From Variovorax boronicumulans (GTDB lineage Bacteria; Pseudomonadota; Gammaproteobacteria; Burkholderiales; Burkholderiaceae_C), in NCBI RefSeq assembly GCF_019352895.1, contig NZ_JAAAFX010000008.1:147026-211025 (forward strand): a stretch of DNA of 64,000 nucleotides, in the 5' to 3' direction. Of this stretch, positions 49,737 to 58,289 are shown piece after piece. The notes under the pieces are model-generated. The model saw nothing but the letters and a program-made list of their open reading frames with translations, did no database searches and was not told the DNA's origin. The position numbers were made by a program, and so were the translations under genes. Within the stretch, counting starts at the first letter, position 1; every line of letters starts with the position of its first letter.

Positions 49737-51419
49737 ATGGTTGTCCTTCATGACGATGCGCACATGGCGTGCGTCCCGGCCTCGGCCGATGCCTCGGCCC
49801 TTCCCGGGTCTTCCCTTTTCTCGCTGCGCCACCTGGGCTTCACCCTGCCCGACGGACGCGCGCTGTTCCACGACCTGAACGCCGAGCTGCACGCCGAACG
49901 CATCGGCCTCGTCGGCCGCAACGGTGCGGGCAAGAGCGTGCTGGCCCGGCTGTTGGTCGATCGCCTGACGCCCGGTTCGGGCCGCGTCGTGCGCGGCGGC
50001 AGCGTGGCCTGGGTGCCGCAGGAGGTCGGCGCCACGGCGGGCACATGCGTGGCAGCGGTCGCCGGCCTCGCGCCGCTGTTCGACGCGCTCGCGCGCATCG
50101 AGGCCGGCGGGCTCGACCCCGCCGACTTCGCGCTGCTCGAGGGCCGTTGGGACATCGCCGCCACCTTCGCCCAGGCGCTGGCCGAGGGTGGGCTGCCGCC
50201 GCTGCGGCCCTCGGACCCTGCCGACCGGCTCAGCGGCGGCGAGCGGACCCGCGTGGCGCTGGCCGGCGCCTTCCTGTCCGGCGCCGATGCGCTGGTGCTC
50301 GACGAACCGACCAATCATCTCGATGCCGGCGCGCGACGCTGGCTTCGCACGAAGCTGGCCGCATGGCCTGGCGCGGCCGTGGTCGTGAGCCACGACCGCG
50401 AACTGCTCGAGACCGTGGACGCGATCCTGGAACTCGGCCCGGACGGGCTCACGCGCCATGGCGGCAGCTTCCCGCGCTATGCGCAGCAGCGTGCGCAACA
50501 GGCGGCCGCGGCGGAGGCCGCGCTGCAGCACGCGCGCACCGAGAAGAAGGCCGGCCTGCGCGCACTGCGCGCGCAGCACGATGCCCAGCAGCAGCGCACG
50601 GCCCGCCAACGGCGCGACGCGAAGACGCGCAACCTGCCGGCGCTGGTGCTGGGCCGCATGAAGGACGCAGCGCAGGCCAGCGCCGGCAAGGCGAACGCAC
50701 GCCGCAGCGACACCGTCGACCGGCTGGCGGGTGCGGTCCGGCAGGCGCTCGCGCGCACCGAGCAGGCGCCGGCGCTCGCGCTGATGCTGCCGGCCACCAC
50801 GGTGGCGGCCGGCAAGCGCGTGCTGACGCTGGACGACGCGGTGCCGCCCTTCCCGCCCGGCGCCGCGCCACTGTCGCTGGCGCTCGCCGGCCCGCTGCGC
50901 GTGGCGGTGCAGGGGCCCAACGGCTGCGGCAAGACCACGCTCTTGAAGATGCTGGCCGGCGAGATCGCGCCCGTCTCGGGCGATTGCCGCATCGGCGTGC
51001 CTCACGCCTGGCTGGACCAGTGCGCGGACGGCCTGCTGCCACGCCACCAGTCGGTGCTGGAACGCCTGCAGGCGCTGCACACGCCGCTGCCCGAGGGCGT
51101 GCTGCGCAGCCACCTGGCCTGGCTGGGCCTCGGGCCCGCGCAGGTCGGCATGCCCTCGGGCGCGCTAAGCGGCGGCGAGCGCATGAAGGCCGCGCTGGCC
51201 TGCGCGCTGTGGGCCGGCGAGCCGGCGCAGCTGTTGCTGCTGGACGAGCCCACGAACCACCTCGACCTGGCGTCGGTCGAGGCGATGGAGCAGGCGCTCG
51301 CAAACTATCCGGGCGCGCTGGTCGTGGCCTCGCACGATGCGCGTTTTATCAAGGCGCTGGGACCGACCCACAGCTTGCGCTTCGACGCCAAGGGCTGGGT
51401 GCTGGAGACGATCGCGTGA
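49737..51419 (+). CDS. ABC-F family ATPase
   Basis: The 560-residue cytoplasmic protein has two ABC modules and no membrane domain. Module 1 has LVGRNGAGKSVLA and LSGGERTRVALAGAF; module 2 has VQGPNGCGKTTLLK and LSGGERMKAALACAL, with Walker B LDEPTNHLD in both. The region between is a basic linker rich in alanine and glutamine. ABC-F proteins act on ribosomes in translation or antibiotic protection. The subfamily is not clear. A lone ABC ATPase gene follows 31 bp later. Confidence 0.9.
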   Translation: MVVLHDDAHMACVPASADASALPGSSLFSLRHLGFTLPDGRALFHDLNAELHAERIGLVGRNGAGKSVLARLLVDRLTPGSGRVVRGGSVAWVPQEVGATAGTCVAAVAGLAPLFDALARIEAGGLDPADFALLEGRWDIAATFAQALAEGGLPPLRPSDPADRLSGGERTRVALAGAFLSGADALVLDEPTNHLDAGARRWLRTKLAAWPGAAVVVSHDRELLETVDAILELGPDGLTRHGGSFPRYAQQRAQQAAAAEAALQHARTEKKAGLRALRAQHDAQQQRTARQRRDAKTRNLPALVLGRMKDAAQASAGKANARRSDTVDRLAGAVRQALARTEQAPALALMLPATTVAAGKRVLTLDDAVPPFPPGAAPLSLALAGPLRVAVQGPNGCGKTTLLKMLAGEIAPVSGDCRIGVPHAWLDQCADGLLPRHQSVLERLQALHTPLPEGVLRSHLAWLGLGPAQVGMPSGALSGGERMKAALACALWAGEPAQLLLLDEPTNHLDLASVEAMEQALANYPGALVVASHDARFIKALGPTHSLRFDAKGWVLETIA

Positions 51420-51450
51420 ACCGGCGCCAGGTTGCGGTACGGTGCGGGCC

Positions 51451-52104
51451 ATGACATCGGCCCCTTCTCCCCTTCCCACCCTTCCCACCCTCGCCATCGA
51501 CCGCCTGCGCTTCGCCTACCCCGGCGAACCGCCGCTGGTGGCCGACTGGTCCGCCGCCATCGGCCCCGGCGTGACGCTGCTGCACGGCGACACCGGCAGC
51601 GGCAAGTCGACGCTGCTGCGCGTGCTCGCCGGCACGGTACCCGCTAGCGCCGGCACGCTGACGCTGTGCGGCGCATCGCTGCCCGGCGACGCAGCGGCCT
51701 ACCGGCGCCACCTGTTCTTCATCGAGCCCGGCACCGAGGCCTTCGACGCCATGAGCGGCCGCGACTGCGCGCTGTCGCTGCGCCGCGCCGACCTGCCGTT
51801 CAACGAAGCGCGCTGGGCCGCGCTGGTCGAAGGCTTCTCGCTCGCGCCCCACATCGATAAGGCGATGTACATGCTCTCCACGGGCTCCAAGCGCAAGGTC
51901 TGGCTCGCGGCGGCCCTGGCCTCGAAGCACCCGCTCACGCTGCTCGACGAGCCGACCGGCGGGCTCGATGCCGCCTCGATGCGCTGCCTGTGGCGCACCC
52001 TGGCCGAGATCGCGGCCGAGCGCGACCGCGCCGTCATCGTCGCGAGCGGCGAGCGCATCGGCGAGGTGCCGCTGGCCGCCACGCTCGCGCTGCCCTTCGC
52101 CTGA
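51451..52104 (+). CDS. Single-module ABC ATPase, CcmA-like, no adjacent permease
   Basis: The 217-residue ATPase has Walker A LLHGDTGSGKSTLLRVL and Walker B LTLLDEPTGGLD. The signature LSTGSKRKVWLAAAL replaces the usual LSGGQ, the CcmA/exporter style. No permease gene is nearby. It may pair with a permease elsewhere or with the preceding ABC-F gene, 31 bp upstream. Start ATG at 51451. Confidence 0.8.
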   Translation: MTSAPSPLPTLPTLAIDRLRFAYPGEPPLVADWSAAIGPGVTLLHGDTGSGKSTLLRVLAGTVPASAGTLTLCGASLPGDAAAYRRHLFFIEPGTEAFDAMSGRDCALSLRRADLPFNEARWAALVEGFSLAPHIDKAMYMLSTGSKRKVWLAAALASKHPLTLLDEPTGGLDAASMRCLWRTLAEIAAERDRAVIVASGERIGEVPLAATLALPFA

Positions 52105-52192
52105 CGCGGCCACAATGCGTGCCAAAGGCGGGGCCGGCAGCGGCCACCGCCGCCCCAGCCACACCAGATGGCGAAGCCCGAGACAAGCCCGC

Positions 52193-53455
52193 ATGACCAC
52201 GACGACCGCCGCCGCCCCGCCCCACCTGCCCGATTCGCGCTACGCCCTCTGGCGCCTGCTGATCACGCTGCTGATCATGACCGTGGGCAGCAGCGGCATG
52301 TACGTGGTCTCGGTCGTGATCCCCGCGGTGCAGGCCGACTTCGGCATCGACCGCGCGCAGGCTTCGCTGCCCTACACGCTGCTGATGATCGGCTTCGGCG
52401 TGGGCGGCATGCTGATGGGCAAGGTGGCCGACCGCTTCGGCGTGATGTGGCCTTTGCTGGGCGGCGCGGTCGCACTCGGGCTGGGCTACGTGGCCTGCGG
52501 CCTGGCGCCGAACATCGTGGTCTTCATCGCGGCGCAGGCGGTGCTGGTCGGGCTGCTCGGCAGTTCCGCCGCCTTCGCGCCGCTGGTGGCCGACACCTCG
52601 CTGTGGTTCGTGAAACGGCGCGGCATCGCAGTGGCGGTGTGCGCCAGCGGCAACTACATCGCCGGCGCCGCCTGGCCGCCGATCGCCCAGCACTTCGTCG
52701 AGACCGTGGGCTGGCGCCAGACCTACCTCGGCATGGGCCTGTTCTGCGGCCTCGCGATGGCCGGCCTGGCGCTGCTGATGCACGCGCGGCCGCCGGCCCT
52801 CTCGATGGCGGCACCGGCCCCTGTCGCCGGCCGGCCGGTGCCCGGCATGCGCCCCTTCGGCCTGAGCCTGGGCACCGCCCAGGGCCTGCTGTGCGTGGCC
52901 GGCGTGGCCTGCTGCGTCGCGATGGCGATGCCGCAGGTGCACATCGTGGCCTACTGCACCGACCTGGGCTTCGGCGCGGCGCGCGGCGCCCAGATGCTCT
53001 CGCTGATGCTGGCCTGCGGCATCGCCAGCAGGCTGATCTCGGGCGCGATCTGCGACCGCATCGGCGGCCTGCGCACGCTGCTGCTGGGCTCGGGCCTGCA
53101 GTGCGTGGCACTGCTGCTGTTCCTGCCCTTCGACGGGCTGGTGCCGCTGTTCGTGGTGTCGGCGATGTTCGGCCTGTTCCAGGGCGGCATCGTGCCCTCG
53201 TACGCGATCATCGTGCGCGAGCATTTCCCGCCCGCCGAGGCCGGCGCGCGCGTCGGCACGGTGCTGATGTGCACGCTGCTGGGCATGGCGCTGGGCGGCT
53301 GGATGTCGGGCAAGGTGTTCGACCTGACCGGCAGCTACCACGCGGCCTTCCTCAACGGCATCGCCTGGAACCTGCTCAACATGTCGATCGCGGCGACGCT
53401 GCTGTGGCGCGTCTCGCGGGGCGCGACCGGGCGCGCCGCCGCGCTCAGTAGCTGA
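52193..53455 (+). CDS. MFS transporter
   Basis: The 420-residue protein has about twelve hydrophobic segments and the MFS loop-2/3 motif GMLMGKVADRFGVMWPL, repeated as ISGAICDRIGGLRTLLL in the second half. The substrate is unknown; the OFA/monocarboxylate-like branch fits best. The stop overlaps the convergent aldolase stop by 11 bp. The ATG was chosen as the first methionine before helix 1. Confidence 0.9.
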   Translation: MTTTTAAAPPHLPDSRYALWRLLITLLIMTVGSSGMYVVSVVIPAVQADFGIDRAQASLPYTLLMIGFGVGGMLMGKVADRFGVMWPLLGGAVALGLGYVACGLAPNIVVFIAAQAVLVGLLGSSAAFAPLVADTSLWFVKRRGIAVAVCASGNYIAGAAWPPIAQHFVETVGWRQTYLGMGLFCGLAMAGLALLMHARPPALSMAAPAPVAGRPVPGMRPFGLSLGTAQGLLCVAGVACCVAMAMPQVHIVAYCTDLGFGAARGAQMLSLMLACGIASRLISGAICDRIGGLRTLLLGSGLQCVALLLFLPFDGLVPLFVVSAMFGLFQGGIVPSYAIIVREHFPPAEAGARVGTVLMCTLLGMALGGWMSGKVFDLTGSYHAAFLNGIAWNLLNMSIAATLLWRVSRGATGRAAALSS

Positions 53456-54272
53456 TCTTCGCGGCTGGTGTCGACGGGGCGACGCCCCCGGCGCCGAAGC
53501 GCATGGCGATGGCCTCGGCGCCGCGCGCGAGGATCTGCAGGTCCATCGCGACCGCGACGAACAGCGCGCCCAGGTCCAGGCACTCGCGCGCCCGCACCTC
53601 GTCCACCAGCAGGATGCCCGGCGCCTTGCCGCAGGCGCGGATGCGGGCGATGGCGCCGTCGATGGCCGCGCGCACTTCCGGATGGCCGGCGTTGCCCGGA
53701 TGGCCCATGCTGGCCGACAGGTCGGCCGGGCCGATGAACACGCCGTCGACCCCGTCGACGCTGGCGATCTCCTCGAGCCGGTCGAGCGCCTCGCGCGTCT
53801 CGACCTGCACCAGCAGGCACAGCTCCTCGTGCGCATGCTGTGCGTAGCCCTGGGTGCGGCCGTAGTTGGAGGCCCGCATCGAGCCGCCCATGCCGCGGAT
53901 GCCGTCAGGCGCATAGCGCATCGCGCGCACCGCGGCGCGGGCCTCGTCGGCGTTCTGCACGAAGGGCAGCAGCAAGGTCTGGGCGCCGATGTCGAGGTAG
54001 CGCTTGATCAGCACCGGGTCGTTCCACGCGGGGCGCACCACGGCCGACGATGCGCGCTCGCCGGCCGGCACCGCCGAGGCCGCGCCCTGCAGCTGCTGGA
54101 GCATGCGCGGCACGTCGGTGGGCGCGTGCTCGGTGTCGAACAGCAGCCAGTCGTAGCCGGCACCGGCGACGATCTCCGCGATGTAGGGGTCGGGCAGGCT
54201 GCACCACAGCCCGATCTGCGCCCGGCCTTCGGCCAGCGCGCGCTTGAAATGGTTGACGGGGAGTTGCGACAT
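53445..54272 (-). CDS. HpcH/HpaI-family class II aldolase
   Basis: The 275-residue enzyme cleaves 2-keto-3-deoxy or 4-hydroxy-2-oxo acids to pyruvate plus an aldehyde, using a divalent metal. Family features are IGLWCSLPDPYIAEIVAGAG, FDTEHAPTDV, the metal-binding Glu in LLVQVETREAL and GVDGVFIGPADLSASMG. Which acid is cleaved (HpaI, GarL or RhmA type) is not clear. It is convergent to the MFS gene, which may import a related compound. Confidence 0.9.
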   Translation of the reverse strand: MSQLPVNHFKRALAEGRAQIGLWCSLPDPYIAEIVAGAGYDWLLFDTEHAPTDVPRMLQQLQGAASAVPAGERASSAVVRPAWNDPVLIKRYLDIGAQTLLLPFVQNADEARAAVRAMRYAPDGIRGMGGSMRASNYGRTQGYAQHAHEELCLLVQVETREALDRLEEIASVDGVDGVFIGPADLSASMGHPGNAGHPEVRAAIDGAIARIRACGKAPGILLVDEVRARECLDLGALFVAVAMDLQILARGAEAIAMRFGAGGVAPSTPAAKISY

Positions 54273-54424
54273 CCGGCCACCATAGCCGATCGCCCCGCGC
54301 AGTGCAGGCGAAGTCCGGCGGGGCGCCATGCCATTGCGAACGGGCCCGCGGCGCGTGCCGGCGACGGGCGAGAATCGATGCACCGCCTTCTCACCAAACC
54401 CACAAGCAAGAGAGAAAAAAGTCC

Positions 54425-54826
54425 ATGCTGCAGAACCTGACCCCCTTCCTGGTCCACTGGGCCATCACCGGCCTGTCGCTGTGGATCGCCAGCTACCTGT
54501 TCCGGGGTCTCAAGTTCGACAGCACCGGGGCGCTGGTGGTGTCTGCCCTGCTGCTGGGCTTTGCCAATGCGGTGGTCAAGCCGCTGCTGATCGTGCTCAC
54601 GCTGCCGCTGACCCTGCTGACCTTCGGCCTGTTCCTGCTGGTGATCAACGCGCTGATGATCCTGCTCGTCTCGGCCCTGGTGCGCGGCTTCAAGGTTTCG
54701 GGCTTCTGGACCGCCTTCTTCGCGAGCATCTTCATCTCGCTGCTGAGCATCGCCATCGGTTCGATGGTCGGCGGCAGCGACCCGGCGACCAACATCCAGA
54801 TGCCGAGCAACGGCACCTGGCTGTAG
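54425..54826 (+). CDS. YvlD/phage-holin-like small membrane protein
   Basis: The 133-residue protein has four hydrophobic segments and resembles the DUF360/YvlD (also annotated holin-like) group, with LLGFANAVVKPLLIVLTLPL and TFGLFLLVINALMILLVSAL. No cell-lysis role is implied, as no phage genes are nearby. It starts at ATG 54425 and ends 6 bp from the convergent hemerythrin gene. Confidence 0.8.
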   Translation: MLQNLTPFLVHWAITGLSLWIASYLFRGLKFDSTGALVVSALLLGFANAVVKPLLIVLTLPLTLLTFGLFLLVINALMILLVSALVRGFKVSGFWTAFFASIFISLLSIAIGSMVGGSDPATNIQMPSNGTWL

Positions 54827-54832
54827 CGCGCC

Positions 54833-55309
54833 TCAGGCCGTCGCGCAGGCGGCCGAGCCGCAGCCCGTCAGCGGCACCGCCGGCAGCCCCTGCGGCATGC
54901 GCACCTGCGGCGTGGCCGCGTCGAAGCCCACGCTGCGCAGGTGCAGCGCCAGCGCGGCGTCCATGGTCTGGGCGTGCTGCACGAACCACACGGCCAGTTC
55001 GCGGGCCATCCGGCGGATGGCATCGGTCTGGTTCTTGAGGCCCTGCACCAGGCCCTCGCGCATCACCTCCAGCACCACGCGATGCTGCACCGTGTGGCAG
55101 TTGGTCGACGAGAAGCCGGTGCTGCGCATCCACGCGTCCTCGGTGCCGAAATGATCGACCGTGTGATCGATCAACGCGCGCCAGGCCGGCACCAGTTGCG
55201 CGTCGTCGGCACCCTCGACCTGCGCGAGCAGCGCGACGAATTCCTGGTGCGTCTGGTCCATCGGGGGCAGGTCCAGCGACAGCGACTCGGACCATTGCAA
55301 TGCAGCCAT
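54833..55309 (-). CDS. Bacteriohemerythrin
   Basis: The 158-residue soluble protein has the hemerythrin iron ligands: MDQTHQEF (H-x3-E), the DHTVDHFGTED region, NCHTVQH and VWFVQHAQTMD. It binds oxygen at a di-iron site and may sense or store oxygen or protect iron enzymes. An extra C-terminal tail (about 25 residues with GCGSAACATA) is cysteine-bearing and unlike the core. Confidence 0.9.
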   Translation of the reverse strand: MAALQWSESLSLDLPPMDQTHQEFVALLAQVEGADDAQLVPAWRALIDHTVDHFGTEDAWMRSTGFSSTNCHTVQHRVVLEVMREGLVQGLKNQTDAIRRMARELAVWFVQHAQTMDAALALHLRSVGFDAATPQVRMPQGLPAVPLTGCGSAACATA

Positions 55310-55378
55310 GCGGCTCTCCTTGTGCGGAAAACCTCAGGCTATCGGTGCGCGCTCCCCAGCGGTTTGACGTGGCGCAAG

Positions 55379-57457
55379 CTAGGGTGCCTCGGCCCGCTGC
55401 GCCGCCAGCGCCACATACCAATCCAGGCTGCCCGGGTTGGCCATCGCCTCGCGGTTGACCACCTTCTCGATCGGCTGGCCCAGCAGCAGCTTCTTGATCG
55501 GCAGCTCCTGCTTCTTGCCCGAGAGCGTGCGCGGGATCTCGGCCACCTGGAAGATGTCGTTGGGCAGGAAGCGCGGTGACAGCGCGGTCTTGATCGCGTC
55601 GTTGAGCTTGGCGCGCATCGCGTCGTCGAGCGCGACGCCCGGGCGCAGCACCACGAACAGCGGCATGTAGCTGTCGCGGCCCAGGTACTCGAGGTCGACC
55701 ACCATCGAATCGAGCACCTCGGGCAGGCCCTCGACCGCGCTGTAGATCTCGCTGGTGCCCATGCGCAGGCCCTGGCGGTTGATGGTGGCGTCGCTGCGGC
55801 CGTAGATGATGCAGCCGCCGTCCTCGCCCACCTTGAGCCAGTCGCCGTGGCGCCAGACGCCGGGGTAGGTGTCGAAGTAGCTCGAGAGGTAGCGCGGCCC
55901 CGGCTCGACGCCGGGCCGCCCCAAGTCGGAGCCGGACCCCCTCGGGGGGTGGGCGGCTTCGCCGCCCGGGGGCTGCACGATCGGCTCGTCGCCCCAGAAG
56001 TACAGCGGCATCGAGGGGATGGGCTGCACGCAGACCAGTTCGCCGACCTCCCCGATCACCGGCTGGCCCTGCTCGTTCCAGGCCTCGACCGCGTGGCCGA
56101 CCTGGCGGCACTGCATCTGGCCCGGCACTTCGGGCAGCTCGCGGTTGCCGCCGACGAAGGCGCCGCAGAAGTCGGTGCCGCCCGAGATGTTGCACCACCA
56201 GATGTCCTTCGAGCCGGCGTCCCGGAACTGCGCGCTGCCCCAGCGCTGCACCTCTTCCGACAACGGCGACCCGGTGCTGCCCAGCACGCGCACGCGCGAC
56301 AGGTCGCCGCAGGCCGAGGCCTCGACGCCGGCCTTCATGCAGTGCGTGAAGTAGGCCGCGCCAGCGCCGAAGAAGGTCACGCGGTGCCTGGCGACGAAGC
56401 GCCAGAGCACGCTCCAGTCGGGCTTCTCCTTGCTGCCGGCCGGGTTGCCGTCGTAGAGCACGATGGTGGTGCCCGCGGCCAGGCCTGCGAGCTGGCAGTT
56501 CCACATGACCCAGCCGGTCGAGCTGTACCAGTGGAAACGTTCACCGAAGTTGTTGGCGCCGTAGCTGGCGCCGAAGTCGTTGTGCAGCCCGCAGGCGTAC
56601 ATGGTCATGATGATGCCGCCCTGCCCGTGCACGATGGGCTTGGGCAGGCCGGTGGTGCCGCTCGAGTAGACGATCCAGATCGGATGGTCGAAGGGCAGCC
56701 ACTCGGGCTCGAAGGCCGCGACCTCGGCGTCGTCGCGCGCGGTGGCCTCGGTCCAGTCGGCGTCGGCCTCGATCTGCGTCGTCGCGAAGGGGGTGCGCAG
56801 CAGCAGCAGCTTGCGCACGCTGGGCAGCTGGCCGCGCAGCGCCTGCACGATCGCGCTGCGGTCCAGCGCCTTGCCGCCGTAGTGCACGCCGTCGGCCGCG
56901 ATCAGCAGCGTGGGTTCGATCTGGCGGAAGCGGTCGACCACCGCGGCCGTGCCCATGTCGGGCGCGCACACGCTCCACACCGCACCGATGCTGGTGCAGG
57001 CCAGGAAGGCGACCATGGTCTCGGGGATGTTGGGCAGGTAGGCCGCGACGCGGTCGCCGCGCCGCACGCCCAGCGCGCGCAAGCTGAGCGCCGTCGAGGC
57101 GACCTGGCGCCGCAGCTCGGGCCAGCTCATCTCGCGCACCTGGCCGCGCTCGTCGTCGCTCACGATGGCGGGCATGCCGGCCGCATGGGCCGCGTCGACG
57201 TGGCGCAGCACTTCGCGTGCGTAGTTGACCTGCGCGCCCGGGAACCAGACCGCGCCGGGCATGCGGTGCTCGGCCAGCACCGCGCTGTAGGGCGTGGGCG
57301 AGCGCATGCCGGCGTAGTCCCAGATGCTCTGCCAGAAGGCATCAAGCTCGGTGGTGGACCAGCGCCACAGCGCGTCGTAGCTGTCGAACGAGAGGCCGCG
57401 CGTCTCGCGCAGCCAGTTTTGATAGAGACGGATCTGGGGAATATTGGGAGCGGGCAT
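55379..57457 (-). CDS. Acetoacetyl-CoA synthetase with an internal repeat-derived insertion
   Basis: The 692-residue AMP-forming ligase activates acetoacetate to acetoacetyl-CoA. The N-terminal block DYAGMRSPTPYSAVLAEHRM and the AMP-binding motif WIVYSSGTTGLPKPIVHG are typical of AacS, with the later GGTDFCGAFVGG and YFDTYPGVWRHGDW. Residues 492-520 (PIVQPPGGEAAHPP and following) interrupt the usual WGDE-to-RYLSSYF stretch and match a double-hairpin repeat at 55898-55984. The frame is kept, so the protein may still work. The gene diverges from a TetR gene and, with the downstream fumarylacetoacetase, could complete acetoacetate use. Confidence 0.9.
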   Translation of the reverse strand: MPAPNIPQIRLYQNWLRETRGLSFDSYDALWRWSTTELDAFWQSIWDYAGMRSPTPYSAVLAEHRMPGAVWFPGAQVNYAREVLRHVDAAHAAGMPAIVSDDERGQVREMSWPELRRQVASTALSLRALGVRRGDRVAAYLPNIPETMVAFLACTSIGAVWSVCAPDMGTAAVVDRFRQIEPTLLIAADGVHYGGKALDRSAIVQALRGQLPSVRKLLLLRTPFATTQIEADADWTEATARDDAEVAAFEPEWLPFDHPIWIVYSSGTTGLPKPIVHGQGGIIMTMYACGLHNDFGASYGANNFGERFHWYSSTGWVMWNCQLAGLAAGTTIVLYDGNPAGSKEKPDWSVLWRFVARHRVTFFGAGAAYFTHCMKAGVEASACGDLSRVRVLGSTGSPLSEEVQRWGSAQFRDAGSKDIWWCNISGGTDFCGAFVGGNRELPEVPGQMQCRQVGHAVEAWNEQGQPVIGEVGELVCVQPIPSMPLYFWGDEPIVQPPGGEAAHPPRGSGSDLGRPGVEPGPRYLSSYFDTYPGVWRHGDWLKVGEDGGCIIYGRSDATINRQGLRMGTSEIYSAVEGLPEVLDSMVVDLEYLGRDSYMPLFVVLRPGVALDDAMRAKLNDAIKTALSPRFLPNDIFQVAEIPRTLSGKKQELPIKKLLLGQPIEKVVNREAMANPGSLDWYVALAAQRAEAP
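55898..55984. repeat. 87-bp palindromic repeat inserted in frame in the synthetase gene
   Basis: The stretch contains two hairpins: CCCCC-TC-GGGGG and GGGCGGC-TTC-GCCGCCC. Removing it would restore the run WGDEPGPRYLSSYF expected for this family. I recall C/G-rich elements of this kind as dispersed repeats in Comamonadaceae genomes; that recollection is not checked here. Confidence 0.65.
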
Positions 57458-57511
57458 GCCCCAAGCGTAGCGCTGCGAACGACCGTGCTCAATCGGGGTT
57501 GACCTCAGGGT

Positions 57512-57548
57512 TTGTACGCGTGTTCAACATTTTTGTACAAGCGTTCAA
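57512..57548. promoter_or_regulatory. Two direct copies of a candidate TetR operator
   Basis: TTGTACGCGTGTTCAA (57512-57527) and TTGTACAAGCGTTCAA (57533-57548) share TTGTAC-N4-GTTCAA and are 21 bp apart, two helical turns. They lie between the divergent synthetase and TetR genes, ending 10 bp before the TetR start. Confidence 0.65.
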
Positions 57549-57557
57549 TACGCTTCC

Positions 57558-58289
57558 ATGAACGCCCGCATTCCGTCCGTCAAACGCAGCGCCCCAAGGG
57601 CTGCCGCCATCACCGCCGAGGCCACGCGGCCCGATCGCAAGCAGGCCATCCTGCTGGCGGCCGAGAAACTCTTCGCGCAGCACGGCTACCACGTGGTGAC
57701 GATCCGCCAGATCGCTGAAGAGGCTGGCGTGCCGCTGGCACTGGTGGGCTACTACTACGGCCAGAAGCACGAGCTGTTTCACGCGATCTTCGAGCACTGG
57801 GCGCACTCCATCGAGGCGCGGCTCGCGGGGCTGGCGGCGGTGAGCATCGACCCCGACGACACGCGCACGCTGCCGCGCATCATCGAAGCCTTCACCGCGC
57901 CCGTGCTGGCTCTGCGCGCAAGTTCCGAGGGCGAGTACTACGCACTGCTGGTGGCCCGCGAGCTGTACCACGCCACAGAAGAAGCCGACCGCGTGCTGCG
58001 CGCCTACTTCGACCCGCTGGCCGAGGCGTACATCGACGCGCTGCACATCGCGCTGCCGCACGCCACGCGCGGCCAGGCCGCCTGGGGCTATCAGTTCGCA
58101 CTGGGCTCGCTGCTGCACCACCTGAACGACAGCCGCATCGAACGGCTCTCGCGCGGCGAGAACAGGCGCGCCGACCCCGCCGTGGCACCGATGCTGGTGA
58201 ACTTCATCGTCGGCGGCCTGCGCGCCGCGCTGCCACGGCCCAAGACCCCACGCACGAACAAAACCACCCCCAGGAGACAAAAGCCATGA
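57558..58289 (+). CDS. TetR-family regulator
   Basis: The 243-residue protein has an N-terminal helix-turn-helix at about residues 45-80 (RQIAEEAGVPLALVGYYYGQ) and a C-terminal helical effector domain. It belongs to the branch with a C-terminal domain resembling TetR_C_22/33. The gene heads the operon of an NMT1 importer and hydrolases, overlapping the binding-protein start by 4 bp, and diverges from the synthetase gene. It probably represses both units. The inducer is unknown. Confidence 0.9.
   Translation: MNARIPSVKRSAPRAAAITAEATRPDRKQAILLAAEKLFAQHGYHVVTIRQIAEEAGVPLALVGYYYGQKHELFHAIFEHWAHSIEARLAGLAAVSIDPDDTRTLPRIIEAFTAPVLALRASSEGEYYALLVARELYHATEEADRVLRAYFDPLAEAYIDALHIALPHATRGQAAWGYQFALGSLLHHLNDSRIERLSRGENRRADPAVAPMLVNFIVGGLRAALPRPKTPRTNKTTPRRQKP

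Noticed and set aside
54425..54826. Prophage lysis gene
   Set aside because: The product is holin-like only by the YvlD/DUF360 membrane pattern; no endolysin, structural or integrase genes are near.
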